In this document: positions 12,291 through 23,868 of the stretch, piece by piece
Layout: the number at the start of each line of letters is the position of its first letter
How positions within the stretch are numbered: position 1 is the first letter of the stretch
Origin: Xylaria sp. FL1777
Taxonomy: Eukaryota; Ascomycota; Sordariomycetes; Xylariales; Xylariaceae
DNA: 64,000 nt
Reading direction: 5' to 3'
NCBI GenBank assembly: GCA_022578965.1
Contig: MU400541.1
Span: 186,001 to 250,000, forward strand
Made by a program: the position numbers and the translations under genes
Notes under the pieces: generated by a model
What the model saw: only the letters and a program-made list of their open reading frames with translations
What the model was told of the DNA's origin: nothing
Databases searched by the model: none

Positions 12291-15200
12291 GACTGCGAAG
12301 ATGATGGGGTGCTAAGTATCGAGAACTTGATAGTGAAGCTTGGTTTTCAATATCTAACGAAACCGGCTACAGCCAGCTTATATAGATGACAGTCGGCAAC
12401 TCAAACTCCCAAGCTCTTTTTGCACAATCCTATGCCACTGGGCGACTGCAAATTTTCTCCTTCTCCCTATTTCTCTGCCTCCCTCTCTTCCCCCCTCATC
12501 CCGATAGGTGCTATCCACTATACGAGCGGCATCTTCCTAGCTTCCAGCTCTCGGGACTCGCTGGCTTGGTATGTGCACCATGACATGTTGCGTGCCGAGG
12601 GCCATCCTTCTCGACTTTGGCTGGTTGTAGACTGAAGGCTCGCTGGTTACCGGGCTTCGGGATTCTCACGCCCAGTCATAAGTTCGTGGTCGCCGATTAC
12701 ATCTGCATTTCTCGCACCCTTGGGCGATGAGACCCTAACCCTTACCTAGGCCGCTAGGTCACAACCAAATTGAGTCGCCGAGCTCGTATAGATAAAGACT
12801 CCATTGTCTTTCGGACGATATCTTTTCGGGCGGTGTCAAGCAGAACTTCCCCACAGAACGAGCAAATTATGATGACTCGTCGTTCGAGAGCTTCCGATCT
12901 CTAACTCCGTTGTACGCTGTTGGGTATAGCATAGCGCTACCTACGTCAGCAGACCAGGACCCCTAGAGCCCTGGTATATAGCATTGAATAGGGTGGGGAT
13001 TGACTTAATCCACGGCATTTAAGATCACGAAGAGCACTTCAGAAGTCTCAAACGCGAAAGAAATTGAATCCGTGGTGAAGATAGTGTAGTCAAGACATTT
13101 TCTGAGAACGAAAATCAATCTTGCAAGAATGCCGGGCGACGTTGATAGTTATAGGCACGTTCATGGCATTAGCGTTGAGCACGCCATCGCCCTTGTCGTG
13201 TTCAGCGGGTCGGCTACAAACGTTGGACGACGGCGTCAGATACCCGCAACCCCTGTCTGCCGCCTCGATCCCCGGTATTAGTGTAGTCGAAAAACCTGGG
13301 TTGGTTAGTGTTGAGCAAGTTCTTACATACTCTATAATTCGAGAATCTAGTTGGTTAGATTCGATAAAAAAAAGGTGTGTGGAGGTTGGCCATTAACGCT
13401 CTGCCGTGTTAGTCTGACTAATGTTACAAGCCATGACGCCAGACAACTATTGTATTGGGATATTTTCTTACGGAATCGAACGGTATGAACGCGGGATACT
13501 TTAGGTCAAAACTAAAGAAAGCCTGGTTGTCTTTCTAGTCGTGGCTGTGACAGTCCTGCTCACTTGGACGAGTGTAATATAGATATGTATGTAGGCAGCA
13601 AGACCCCTTTATATAGGACCCCCTTAGATATATGGGAAGTTCAGGAATCAACTAGTCACACTAATGAGGCCTCATAACTGCCTATCTAACTACACGCAAG
13701 TCTCTCTATTCACTCCGGGGCACCCATTTTTGACACGGACCCGTGTACTTGAATACTTAGGTAGGCTTTCTATCCTTTTGGTTATCCCTTCTGTAGCGAC
13801 GAACATCGCGACTTTATTACTACGCGCGGGACGTCAAAACTGTCTCTAGTCCAATATATGGGTTGAATTATCATTGACTTCTAGTATCACTGTGATGATA
13901 AAGATTTAATTGATTGCCACAAAATATGTTAACCACTCTCATTCCCTTCGCCTCTTTCGTGGAGTGAAGTGCGTGGTGACGTGTATTTTCGTAGCACCGG
14001 AATGAAGAGATCTGAGGGAACTCTGTATCAACTTCCCAACCTTCCTCTGCATGTCGGGCACCTCATCAGCACATGTGGTTTCAGAGCCACGATATAGTCT
14101 AGGACCACATCAAGATTCAAGCGACTGGGCTTGAAAGGATCAGGGCCACTGAGGGAAATATTCACACCTAGCTATCCGCTTGGTGCTACGCTTCCGCATT
14201 TTCATTTGATTGAGAGAAGAAAAAGCATCCCGTATGTGCAGAAATCTCAGAAATAGGTAGTTAGGCTCTTTGTGTAGCAACATACACGTACAATATACTC
14301 TATTATACCTATTCTCTCACTGCTATAGTCTTTATTACATTATATGTGGCAACATTGACTTAGAACTAGTGATATGATACAGTACTATAAGCTAAATGTC
14401 TTAGCATCAATTAGCTTTATAGAGAATTTTATTCAGCTTCTCATGTTCTGCTTGAAGCCTAAATAAGATGCTTAAGGAAATTATTTGTGAACAAGTTAGG
14501 ATGCTAATGGCGTAGGATGGGCAAGTGACGGTTCTCGGTTATAGAGCTTACACGAACGAAATTTAGCTCCCTGTAGCCTATTACGAACGAATATATTCTG
14601 GGGAGTAGGGCACAAATCCATGGGCCGGTGACTAGGATGAATACCATGTCCAAAAGCAACGAGAATCTCTGATTGTAAGTGATCATTTGCAAGATACATC
14701 CTACTTGTGGACTCTGGATGCTTTCCTCTGACATAACAACCAGAAAAGATACTCAGTAAGCAATGAGAAACTGACTATGCCAAGGTATATCATGGCTCAA
14801 GCAAGTCCATGTCCTTAAACAATTGCGAAGTAATAATAACTTAACTGGGGGCTATAATTATATGAACATATTACCACGCGTCTAAAGGAAAGATCACGCA
14901 GCCATAATAAGAAGTCGCTACAACCAAGGATTGACACTGATTGAGACTGAGATCAGAGTGATTATGTGATTCATGGATCTTGGTGGGTTGTCACAATAAA
15001 GAAAGGAGTTGTGCAGACGCGTTGTCAACTTGTATTGTGTGGAAGCTCGCCAAGGGCTATGGATAGTTGCCCATGACTAACGAAGAGACACTTTGCACAT
15101 TCAGCCAACCTTACGCAAATTAAGGCCGTTTTCATGAGACAGGAGGCCAGTTTTGCAACTGAATGTTAGTGAGGGTAAAATACAAAGCTTCTGCTAAATT

Positions 15201-15776
15201 GGCGGCTCTAATAGATGGCAGCGCGTAGAATCAATTCAAATAGCTGCTAGTTCACCATGGCAAATAGACTATTAGAGAGTCTCAGGGGGGGTCAAGGCAC
15301 GTACCAGGAGAAAGTGCAACAGCATCTGCACACAAGCAAACACAGGACGGGGGGATCAGCAAGATGAACATGAATGAGAAAGCTATTTGGGGTCAAGAAT
15401 AGTGAAATGCAGTTGTTTCAACTCAACTGCGACACAAAACCTTGGTGCTAAAGCATATTCATATGGTATTTTATGTCCATATCCATAATTTGCTTTCGTT
15501 GCATGTGATCTCCATGATCGTGTGCTAGTTCTCCTATAACCCTGCGACCCTCATGTCCGCACACACTCACCATACAGACAAATGCAGGGCGCCGGCTTTA
15601 CCCTAACCGTAGGGCCCGTATCAGAGCTTGCTACACCAAGCAGGGATCGAATGCACAAGTCACTTGGCTTGCACAGCCGGCAATGACTTGTATCATGGTA
15701 GCCCAGCAAGTTAAATGTGCCGTGGTGGATAAAACACGAATGACACTGAACTGGATTGGAGGGGAATGGATCACTG
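12291..15776. other. Gene-poor stretch
   Basis: About 3.5 kb with no supported gene. The frame at 13121-13396 begins on a non-ATG codon and has a short hydrophobic start (TFMALALSTPSPLSC) but no family match, so it is at best a remnant. The rest is AT-leaning spacer with a G run near 15284-15290. The last kilobase probably holds the 3' region of dcp1. Confidence 0.45.
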
Positions 15777-16811
15777 TCATGGCGCCTGTGTCGGCAGTGT
15801 GTTTCCATTATACGCCGAAAAAAGATCAGACACGCTGAGCTTGCGCCCGGTCGCCTGTGCAGCTGGGCCCGTCTCTGCCAACGCGGCGAATGTGGCAGGA
15901 TCAGAAGCGGCGGCGTGCTCCCGAGCGTCGCGAGTGCTGAGTGCTTGGGTCCACATATCGGTAATGAGAGCAGCGTTTGTTTCGCGGTCGCTTTCATCCT
16001 CAGCATATGTCCATAAGCCTAGGACGAGAGGAGTGACGGCCTCTCCGCTTTCGAGGTGTATTTCGTGGGCGGCATAGTCTAGCTTGAAGATGAGCAGGCC
16101 ACCGGCAAGTTCGAAGTTGCCCACGGTATCGAGATCGAGCACGAAGTTCTGTAAGCCTTTACGGTTGAGAATGAAGAGACAGCCGGTCTCGCCGGCCTCG
16201 CCGGGAGCCTTGCGCTGCGAGCAGATGAACATGGTGCCCTCCATGTTGGTCCGCTTCCACTGCGAGCCAGACTGGAAAGTATAGACGACGGCATTGGCGG
16301 CAATGGAGAGAACAGAGGTGATACTCGGAAGATAGCGCCGCAAGACGCTAAGGTTCAGTTCAGGGTTCGTACGGCCGGCCAGGGCAGCAGGCTGCACGGG
16401 GGGGTTGGAAGCCATGTATTGGGTGGTGTCGGACTCGTATTCAGAGGTGGATGGAGGGATCTGCTGGTGGTGGTAGTGGTGTTGATGATGATGATGTGTA
16501 TGATGCTGCTGTTGTGGCTGTTGTCGTTGTGCCTCGTCCTGGAGCTGGCGTGATCTAGTCCTCCTATGGCCGTGGCCGTGGCCATGTGGAAGGCCGAGAT
16601 GGTTGTTTTGTTCGGGCAAGTCGGTGTAGTTGGGGTTAGAGTTGCGGTCGAGGCTGAGGTCGAGGTTGAGATTGGGGTTAAAGTTCGCGTTTGGGTTAGA
16701 GTTGGAGTGGGAGTGGGAGTGGGAGCTGGAGTTGGACTGAGAGTACGACGGCGGGTTCTGTATTGGCGGCTGGTGGGTTTGGGTTGTGCGAGGAGCTGAT
16801 CGTGACATCAT
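15777..16811 (-). CDS. dcp1: mRNA-decapping enzyme subunit Dcp1
   Basis: A single exon of 344 aa, started at the ATGATG at 16811-16806 because upstream codons in frame lack an ATG. Residues 150-315 form the Dcp1 EVH1-like fold: ELNLSVLRRYLPSI, AANAVVYTF, WKRTNMEGTMFICSQ, CLFILNRKGLQNFVLDL and GLWTY. The YESDT box common in fungal Dcp1 lies at 125-129. The C-terminal LSVSDLF is also typical. Dcp1 activates Dcp2, which removes the 5' cap before 5'-3' mRNA decay, and concentrates in P-bodies. The first 120 residues are strongly low-complexity (Ser-His, Asn-Pro, His-Gly, Gln and His runs). The gene is head to head with the 5-phosphatase gene and shares a 1-kb promoter region with it. Confidence 0.95.
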   Translation of the reverse strand: MMSRSAPRTTQTHQPPIQNPPSYSQSNSSSHSHSHSNSNPNANFNPNLNLDLSLDRNSNPNYTDLPEQNNHLGLPHGHGHGHRRTRSRQLQDEAQRQQPQQQHHTHHHHQHHYHHQQIPPSTSEYESDTTQYMASNPPVQPAALAGRTNPELNLSVLRRYLPSITSVLSIAANAVVYTFQSGSQWKRTNMEGTMFICSQRKAPGEAGETGCLFILNRKGLQNFVLDLDTVGNFELAGGLLIFKLDYAAHEIHLESGEAVTPLVLGLWTYAEDESDRETNAALITDMWTQALSTRDAREHAAASDPATFAALAETGPAAQATGRKLSVSDLFSAYNGNTLPTQAP

Positions 16812-17821
16812 GAATGCTGCTCCTTTGTCGTGTCCTTCTTCACGTCTGTCATCTGTCGCATGTCCGGCGTGTCTTAGATGTGCTGTTGATCCTGCTGATC
16901 CTGCTGATTCTCGGGCGGACAAAAACAAGACAGGGTTGATGCCCGAGGTTGGGAGCGAGAGGCCAAGATATCAATGCGTGTCACAATGAAGCTACGCTAA
17001 GCTAGTTGGTTGGTTGGTGGATGCTTCAATGAAGAGCCGTATGGTAGCTACAGGGCGATGAGAATGAGGACAATTGACTAGCGACGATGTTCCAAGGATG
17101 AAGACAAGATACGCTGGATTGTAAGGATACCTAGATAGTGATGTGACGAACCTGAAGTAGATACCAGCTACCTAAGTCAGGTACCTACCTAACTAACTAA
17201 GGTAGCGATACCCAGTATCACATACCTTAGTACATGCACCTACATGTGTAGGTTACCTGCATATGTAGGCACCAAGCTCTGAGTATCTGGGGAACCCGCG
17301 TCCCATTTAGTGTACACCCGGCACTTCACAGCCCATTGTCATGGGTTCGTTCAGCATTCTACAGCTACTACCCTTACCTAACTACCTTACCTACTAAGTA
17401 CTTACCTCTTCCATACATATGTCCCATCTACAGCTCTGACTTAAAGTATACAACTTCAGTTTGGTTACAACTACCATACTCTGTCGAACTCCTTGTATTG
17501 TATATACGTTTATTGCGCGACCACCACTCATTCCAAATTATTGAACACATCTCTGTTTTCCCTATAGCTGTATCATTCTTCTTTTAGACGTCCCCGCCGG
17601 ACTTGGGAAGCACTACCCCGCCATCGTCTTCATCGTCATCAACGCCGCCCTTGTCACCCGCCTCTCTAATCACCAACATGTTGACTGAAGTGCATGCGAC
17701 AATAGAGACAGCCGCCACCTGAATTTGCCGTGGTCCTCCGAGAGCCCCCCTTCTTCCTTTTCCGGTCCCGCGACATTCGCTGTCGCTAAGATAGCGTATT
17801 GTGTATAGTATTGTGTACATC
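16812..17821. promoter_or_regulatory. Shared bidirectional promoter region with ACCTA-type repeats
   Basis: About 1 kb separates the divergent starts of dcp1 and the 5-phosphatase gene. Between roughly 17155 and 17275 it is crowded with CTACCTAAGT, GGTACCTACCTA and TGTAGGT elements, many forming small palindromes around GGTACC. The same words recur in other spacers of the window. A pyrimidine-rich stretch just before the 5-phosphatase start is consistent with a fungal 5' leader. Regulation itself is inferred from position only. Confidence 0.5.
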
Positions 17822-20800
17822 ATGTCCGCCGCCGAGCCCGATTACGACCCTCCAGTGCCCGCGGCAGTCGATCCCGATGACATTGCCGATCCAGCCTCAA
17901 CAACACACTACTCTCTCGCGCGCGCTATCAATGCTCGCCGATCCGAATACACGAGGTCGCATAGGATACGAATCAAAATTGGCACCTGGAACGTCGCCGG
18001 CTGTCCTGGTACAGACAAGGATCTCGCCAGCTGGTTTGTTGATGGAGAGGGTCTTGAGCCGAGGCTCACAAGCCTAGCGAAACTGAATCTGTCGGAAAAC
18101 AGTATTGAGACAGGTAGCACAGATCTCACTCACAAGGCATCGGTAGGATCGGGTCAGGCCGAGCCGTCGTCCGACAAACGAGCGGAACCAGACAAACAAG
18201 ACAGCGACACAGGAGATCATGCTGTTCGAGTAGTGGGAGGCGATGATGTCGGGCTCTATGTTCTCGGACTCCAAGAGATTGTCAATTTAAATTCTGTCCA
18301 CCAGTCGCTGTATTCGGACCCTGGTGCTGTTGCGAAATGGCAGGATGCCCTCGAAGCCGCCCTACCCAGAAGCTATACTCTTGTTGCATGCCAACAACTT
18401 GTTGGACTTCTCTTACTCATATACGCTTCGCCAGAAGTGGCGGCTACTATATCTAACGAGTCGACTGTTTCTACAGGTACAGGTCTTCTTGGGTATTTGG
18501 GGAATAAAGGGGCCGTTACTTGTCGTCTCCTCTTGGGTGAGACTACTCGTTTAGTCTTCTCCAACTGTCATCTTGCATCTGGCCATGACCAAGCTAGTCT
18601 CGACCGACGATGCTGGGATTACAACAAGATCATGACGCAGACCTCCTTCTCCCCGATTAACCACTCGGGCGTTATGGAGGATGATGGCGATAAGATAGGC
18701 GACGAGGACTTTATCTTCTTTTTTGGCGATTTAAATTTCCGTCTCGACGGCCTTCCTGGGACTGATATCCGGCACCTTCTCACACTACACGCCCGTGGTG
18801 AATATGACATTACCAATCCCAGTCGCCAACTTGGGGAAGACAGTGTATTTGTCCTTCACGAGAACGATGGTCAATATTCAGATGGCACTTCAACACCTCA
18901 GACAGTTTCGCGCGAAGCCTCGTTTGATAAGAATGAGAGCGACGAGAGCAGCGAGGAACTACCTGACCCTGATGACTTTATACCAGACCCGCACGAGGAC
19001 CCGGCATCCCTACAGGCAACCCTTGATTCCCTCCTGCCACACGATCAGCTACGACAGGTAATGAAAAACAAGAAAGCCTTCCACGAAGGATGGCGAGAAG
19101 GGCCCATTACGTTTCTACCCACATATAAGTACGATGTTGGTACGGTTGGGCTCTTTGACTCCTCGGAGAAGAAACGGGCCCCCAGCTGGTGTGATCGAAT
19201 ACTCTATCGAACTCGCAAGGATAAGGAAAAGTACGCAAAAGAGCATCAGGATCAGATTGATGCAAAAACCAAGGATGATGAGATGAAGAAGCGAGGCATC
19301 GAACAAGCCGCCCATGACGAGAGCGTTTTGTTTGATTATGATCCCACCGCTGACTCGAGTGGGGACAGCCAGGTCACAGGGGACGCAGGAGATGCAGGAG
19401 ACACGATCTATGATTATGACGAATACGACGAAGACGATAGTCCAGAGCAGGTCGTCATACAGGATGGCTTTGTAGACGAAATCAGCTTGGATTTATATAC
19501 TAGCCATCAACGAATCATGTCGTCAGACCATAAGCCGTTAGTAGGCATATTTACATTGACATATGACGCTGTTGTACCGGAGCTTAAAGCCAAGGTCCAT
19601 GCCGAAGTGGCAAGGGAGCTGGATCGGGTTGAAAACGAAGGACGACCAAACATCACCATCGTCGTTGATGGGGGCGAATCCGCTGCCACGGGTCGGAGCA
19701 CTGCCTCAGATGGTAGTGGAGGTATTGATTTCGGAGACGTTGCCTTCATGCGAAGGAAGTCGCGTTCATTGACCATCGCAAACACAGGTCGCGTTCAGGC
19801 AAAACTCAACTTCCTAGAAAAACCAGACGATGAAAACGATGACAAACAGAAGCCGAGATGGCTTGAAGTCAAATTTGTCCGCCCGCTCAATGACTATCCA
19901 GAGAGACAACAGGACACACTCGAATACGAAATCTCCTTAGAGCCCGGTGAAACGGTCAACGCAGTTATCGAAATAGAGGTTTCCGACCTGAAGCAATTAC
20001 AGGCGTTGAACGAAAAGCCTGCACAGTTAGAAGATGTCTTAGTGTTACGCGTTGTAGATGGGCGAGATCACTTTCTTCCTATACGAGCTTCCTGGCGACC
20101 TTCCTGCTTTGGTCGATCTCTCGAGGAGCTAATCCGTATTCCTAAGGGTGGCATCACGGAATTTATAAAACAACGCCCAAAGACCGGGTCGATCCCATAT
20201 AGTCTCGATGTACAAACTTCATCACCAGCTGAATTATTCAAACTTATTGAGGCTATCGAGACCCTTACAGAGCGGCTCATTGCAGATGAGAACATGGTAG
20301 AAGACGTCCAGATCCCACGTGCGAGGGTGGGTTGGCCATTTGACAGGCGCACGTGGCAGACGAACAAGGATGATGATTATGCTACACTGCGAGGAGATAT
20401 CATGGAAGCACTAGAGAATGGTCAACCTATTCTTGAAGCACTGAAAGCGGACGTGCCAGCATTGAAACGCTTAGAAATCGTGAGCGACTCGTTACTTCTA
20501 TTTCTGGAGAGTATGCCTGATGGTATCATCTCGGCGCCACTGTGGGCTAGAATCGAGCAGACCCTGCCGCAGATAGCGAACGCAAGGACACCGGCAGAAG
20601 TTGAAGACGTCAAGACTGGAGTTCTCGACATTCTTTCAACGGCGCCTTACTATAATATATCGTTTGTCTTTCTTACGGCTATGGTGGCACGGGTAGCCAG
20701 CGAGCTCCTGCCTCTAAACAAAGACGAGCGCGAAGCTGTCGACTCACGCAGGGCCGGCGGCTCCCTAGGTAGGCGAAGTTTAAGTTTCCGACGCAATACA

Positions 20801-20980
20801 GGATCAACAGTGGACGAGGGATCTATTCAACGACGTCTGGCCTGGGAAAGGAGGGCAGCTGAAATATTCAGCATCGCTATCTGTCGGACGGCAGCCCCGG
20901 CTCATGCCAAGGAGAAGAAGGCTGTTGAAGAGAAGATGCGGGGAGTGGTCGAATTATTCCTACATAGGGATGGACCGTAG
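17822..20980 (+). CDS. Inositol polyphosphate 5-phosphatase, OCRL/INPP5B-like
   Basis: An intronless frame of 1052 aa. I chose the ATG at 17822 since the seven codons before it start on GTG. The catalytic IPPc domain has TWNVAGCPG (about residue 56), LGLQEIVNLNS, GYLGNKGAVTCRL, NCHLASGHD, FFGDLNFRLDG (about 301), APSWCDRILYRTR (about 452) and SSDHKPLVG (about 566), covering the metal and phosphate-binding motifs. Acidic insertions lie between the motifs. After it come an ASH-like beta region (about 610-770) and a C-terminal RhoGAP-like region, probably inactive. The family removes the 5-phosphate from PI(4,5)P2 and related lipids on endocytic and Golgi membranes. It is longer than a yeast Inp54-type enzyme and lacks a Sac1 domain, so it is not a synaptojanin. 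Confidence 0.93.
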   Translation: MSAAEPDYDPPVPAAVDPDDIADPASTTHYSLARAINARRSEYTRSHRIRIKIGTWNVAGCPGTDKDLASWFVDGEGLEPRLTSLAKLNLSENSIETGSTDLTHKASVGSGQAEPSSDKRAEPDKQDSDTGDHAVRVVGGDDVGLYVLGLQEIVNLNSVHQSLYSDPGAVAKWQDALEAALPRSYTLVACQQLVGLLLLIYASPEVAATISNESTVSTGTGLLGYLGNKGAVTCRLLLGETTRLVFSNCHLASGHDQASLDRRCWDYNKIMTQTSFSPINHSGVMEDDGDKIGDEDFIFFFGDLNFRLDGLPGTDIRHLLTLHARGEYDITNPSRQLGEDSVFVLHENDGQYSDGTSTPQTVSREASFDKNESDESSEELPDPDDFIPDPHEDPASLQATLDSLLPHDQLRQVMKNKKAFHEGWREGPITFLPTYKYDVGTVGLFDSSEKKRAPSWCDRILYRTRKDKEKYAKEHQDQIDAKTKDDEMKKRGIEQAAHDESVLFDYDPTADSSGDSQVTGDAGDAGDTIYDYDEYDEDDSPEQVVIQDGFVDEISLDLYTSHQRIMSSDHKPLVGIFTLTYDAVVPELKAKVHAEVARELDRVENEGRPNITIVVDGGESAATGRSTASDGSGGIDFGDVAFMRRKSRSLTIANTGRVQAKLNFLEKPDDENDDKQKPRWLEVKFVRPLNDYPERQQDTLEYEISLEPGETVNAVIEIEVSDLKQLQALNEKPAQLEDVLVLRVVDGRDHFLPIRASWRPSCFGRSLEELIRIPKGGITEFIKQRPKTGSIPYSLDVQTSSPAELFKLIEAIETLTERLIADENMVEDVQIPRARVGWPFDRRTWQTNKDDDYATLRGDIMEALENGQPILEALKADVPALKRLEIVSDSLLLFLESMPDGIISAPLWARIEQTLPQIANARTPAEVEDVKTGVLDILSTAPYYNISFVFLTAMVARVASELLPLNKDEREAVDSRRAGGSLGRRSLSFRRNTGSTVDEGSIQRRLAWERRAAEIFSIAICRTAAPAHAKEKKAVEEKMRGVVELFLHRDGP

Positions 20981-21107
20981 TCCAAGCCGCAGGTTAAAAT
21001 CCTCGAGCATTGGTGACGAGCAATTATCTGGGCGGTGTGTTCGGATATATGGTTAAGTTTTGTGTTGTTGAAATAAATTATGCCGTTCACACGGATGTAT
21101 ATACCAC

Positions 21108-21139
21108 TACTTACTTACTCACTCACTCACTCACTCACT
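21108..21139. repeat. ACTT/ACTC tetranucleotide microsatellite
   Basis: Direct reading shows two ACTT units followed by about six ACTC units in a row, just downstream of the 5-phosphatase gene. Confidence 0.9.
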
Positions 21140-22122
21140 ACCCTTGTTATGGCGAACTGCGAGGCAACATACGGACATAGCTCTTTGTATAAAACAATAC
21201 AAATCGTAATATCAGCCACTCACACCTTCTCTGCTGCAGGTTAGGTTCATGTTAGTACTTGGATACCTACATACGTCGTACGCTACCTAATGCATGATTC
21301 CACCCGAGATACTAACGACTATAACCAAGGGACCTCTCTTGATTGGGATACGTACAGTAGCGAACGAAGGAACGGGTAAAAAAATGATGTCAGACAGAGG
21401 GTTGTGAATGCGGGTGAAGGGATAGGACTCTCTGATTTGCTGTACTCCTGCATGAGGGGAGGAATATGGGTTACATTCCAGGGGAGCGTTGGGTGGTGTT
21501 GCAGCATGCATAACTCGTCTATGTAATGTAAGACATGAGTGTGCTGTTGGACGAACGGTGAGATGTTCTAGAAGGACTTGCACTTCTTGCTCGGACCATG
21601 AGGGGAAAAGGAGCAAGTTCTGCGCGTTGATTGTGAGCAGGCTGCCTTGGCTTTCTCGCCGATTCTCTCCTCCTGGCTGTTCAGGCTCCGGAAGCAGAGG
21701 TGGGATGATTCAGAAGGAAATTCGGAGTTACCCGTACTATACATAGACAGCACTTACTAATCTTCTTTGTGTGCGGCGAGTGATCAAGGTGACTTACACT
21801 ACAAAATACGCAGTGGGAACATGGGCTTGTAGTTATTAGAAGCGCCTCAGCTGATATCTACATAAGTAGATGACGGTATGCCTACTTGTTTCCTAGTCAC
21901 ATACTTGACTGTGTAAACCTCCAACAATGGTTCGTAGATTGTATATGTAGGTACGATAGGTAATGTGCATGTAGGACCAGTAAGTAGTATCGAGCATCTC
22001 TGGTCAGCAGCGCGCACCCGATAACGTCCCCCCAAAAAGACTCCACCAGTTCCGACATGGCGGTACTACTTAACGTCAGTAGTCGAGGCACACTATCTAC
22101 CTAGTCACAGATAAAGAAGTAC

Positions 22123-22193
22123 GGGATAGGATTCGAAGCTTCAACCTATACTATGTTAGGCATAAGAGCCTGAGCTAATAACTCCACCACACC
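22123..22193 (-). ncRNA. Degenerate tRNA-like element (pol III signature)
   Basis: On the minus strand an A-box-like TTAGCTCAGG is followed about 30 nt later by a B-box-like GCTTCGAATCC, one mismatch from the consensus. The element starts with GGTGTGGTGG. A 5-bp stem (ATAGG/CCTAT) surrounds the B-box region and GGC/GCC can close an anticodon-like hairpin. The 5' and 3' ends do not form a proper acceptor stem and no clean 7-nt anticodon loop exists. It is therefore not a functional nuclear tRNA gene by eye; a tRNA pseudogene or the head of a tRNA-derived SINE are the options. Confidence 0.25.
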
Positions 22194-22495
22194 TGTCGTT
22201 GCTGTACTGGGTAGCTACTGGATTAGGCATCCTCCACCGATATGATCGGGGCTGATTAGAGATAATATTAGGTGTTCCGATCTATGTAGATAAATTCCTT
22301 ACTGATGCTTATTACACACAAATAGTGAGAGGGGACTTGGGGGGAGTTGTGACGCTGCACATATACTACTAACTACGAACTAGGTAGTATAGATATCCCA
22401 CGACCTACCTGTTTCAATGTCAATGTATATACCTATGCATAAGCGAAACCGGTCTGTCAGGTACCTCGTTAGCCGCAGGACAGGTCCCCTGAGGC

Positions 22496-22735
22496 TCAAC
22501 CAAAAATAAATGCAATAATATCTCGACCCTTAGACAGAGATGAGATGATACCGTAGTAGAGGGTCAACATGTCCTCGGCTGAAAGGTATAGCGTGGTTGG
22601 TGGAATAGCCTCGTAGGCTGAACCGCTAAGCTCATCAGCTAGTGTAGATAGCATATACATACACTGATACAGGTCAGATCGCTCCCCGAAGATACCGGTT
22701 TCGGCGAGACCATGATCGCTGTCCGCATCTGTCAT
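22496..22735 (-). CDS. Small hypothetical protein or gene remnant
   Basis: A 79-aa frame with an ATG start and balanced composition (acidic N-terminus, then hydrophobic and Leu-rich with LYLSAEDMLTLYYG). No family is recognised. A possible upstream exon with a GTATGT donor lies near 22828-22833 on the same strand, but its frame cannot be confirmed. It may be the remnant of a larger gene or chance. Function cannot be assigned. Confidence 0.2.
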   Translation of the reverse strand: MTDADSDHGLAETGIFGERSDLYQCMYMLSTLADELSGSAYEAIPPTTLYLSAEDMLTLYYGIISSLSKGRDIIAFIFG

Positions 22736-23811
22736 CGCCTTCGAGCCAAGGTGTTTCGTTATTTCGGTTTGGCCTCATTTCACAGAGTCGAGGGGACAGA
22801 AGCGATAAAGCGTGCGACATACCTGTCTTCTAGTGTACATTAGCAGCACACTGGCTACACTAGGAGAATAAAATCCCGAGAGACAATCACACGATACTCA
22901 ATCTGCCGCCGCGCCAGCCAGAAAGCGCCCTTCTCGCTACGGTAGGTCTGCGATTCGTCGCAAAGAGTGCTGTTTCGAGGCCTTAGGATTCCAATGCGTG
23001 TACCACCTAACACGATACAACTCGAACAACTCTACGCTTTACTCTTGAAGCAGCTTGCCAGCCTGTTATTGGCCGGACGCATATCCTTATCTCTGGGCGG
23101 ATACAGGGTATTGCCTTGGCTTACTTTCGCCTAGCTACTGGCCTAGCAAACTACTGGGGTGTGCGGCCGCAGAGCTGAAAGACGCATGGCACTGGCATCT
23201 ACTTGTTTCGGAAAACGTTCCTCATTCGACCTACCTACAGTACGCCAGGTATAACATGTCCAGACGGCGCACGTGAAGTGTAGGGTGATGTGTTGAATTC
23301 CCGTGGCAGTGCGTCGGGCGAAGACATTCCCGGGCGCATCATACATCATACTCATATTGTGTAATTCCTACTACGTCTGCTACACCGAACTTGAGACAGA
23401 TGACTGCAGGATGCTGGTCACGATTTGATCTCGACGAGTTTATGCTATATATCCTTTTCTTTGTGATACCGGTCGTCGTTAGACGGCTGAAAGAAAGGCG
23501 TTGATATCACCCAACATTAGGTTAGCTTAGCCAGTGCTCGGAAACGTGGCGTTTTAATCGAGCTTCTAGTTGTTTTGACTCTTCTTCTTGGTTGCTACGA
23601 GCTGCGCAGCACAACGTATAGATAATAAGAGTAGGTAGTCGACTACCGAAATCCGAACGTGGGAGCAAACAAATGAATGACGAGGATACTGTGGGATAGG
23701 AAGATTAAATATTAAATCGTGCAGCTCAGAAATGTCTCCTCAATACCCCATTCCATAGGAAGAAGAAATAAAAACCAAGAAGTCCAATCTTGATTGAGAA
23801 ATGCCACTGCT

Positions 23812-23868
23812 ACGCCACGGCGCAACGGCAACGCCATGGCGCAACAAGAACGCTGTGGTGCAACGTGG
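23812..23868. repeat. Three-copy 19-nt tandem repeat
   Basis: Units at 23812-23830, 23831-23849 and 23850-23868 each begin ACGC and share a core GGyGCAAC. The copies differ mainly by C-to-T or G-to-A changes. The period is not a multiple of three, so a coding repeat is unlikely. Confidence 0.75.

Noticed and set aside
13121..13396. 91-codon frame with a hydrophobic start
   Set aside because: Begins on a TTG codon and shows no family features; kept only as a possible remnant in the spacer note.
15551..16077. Frames on both strands over the dcp1 3' region
   Set aside because: They overlap the dcp1 coding exon in other frames and are shadows of it.
17584..18129. Minus-strand frames over the 5-phosphatase start
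   Set aside because: Antisense shadows of a clear coding frame.
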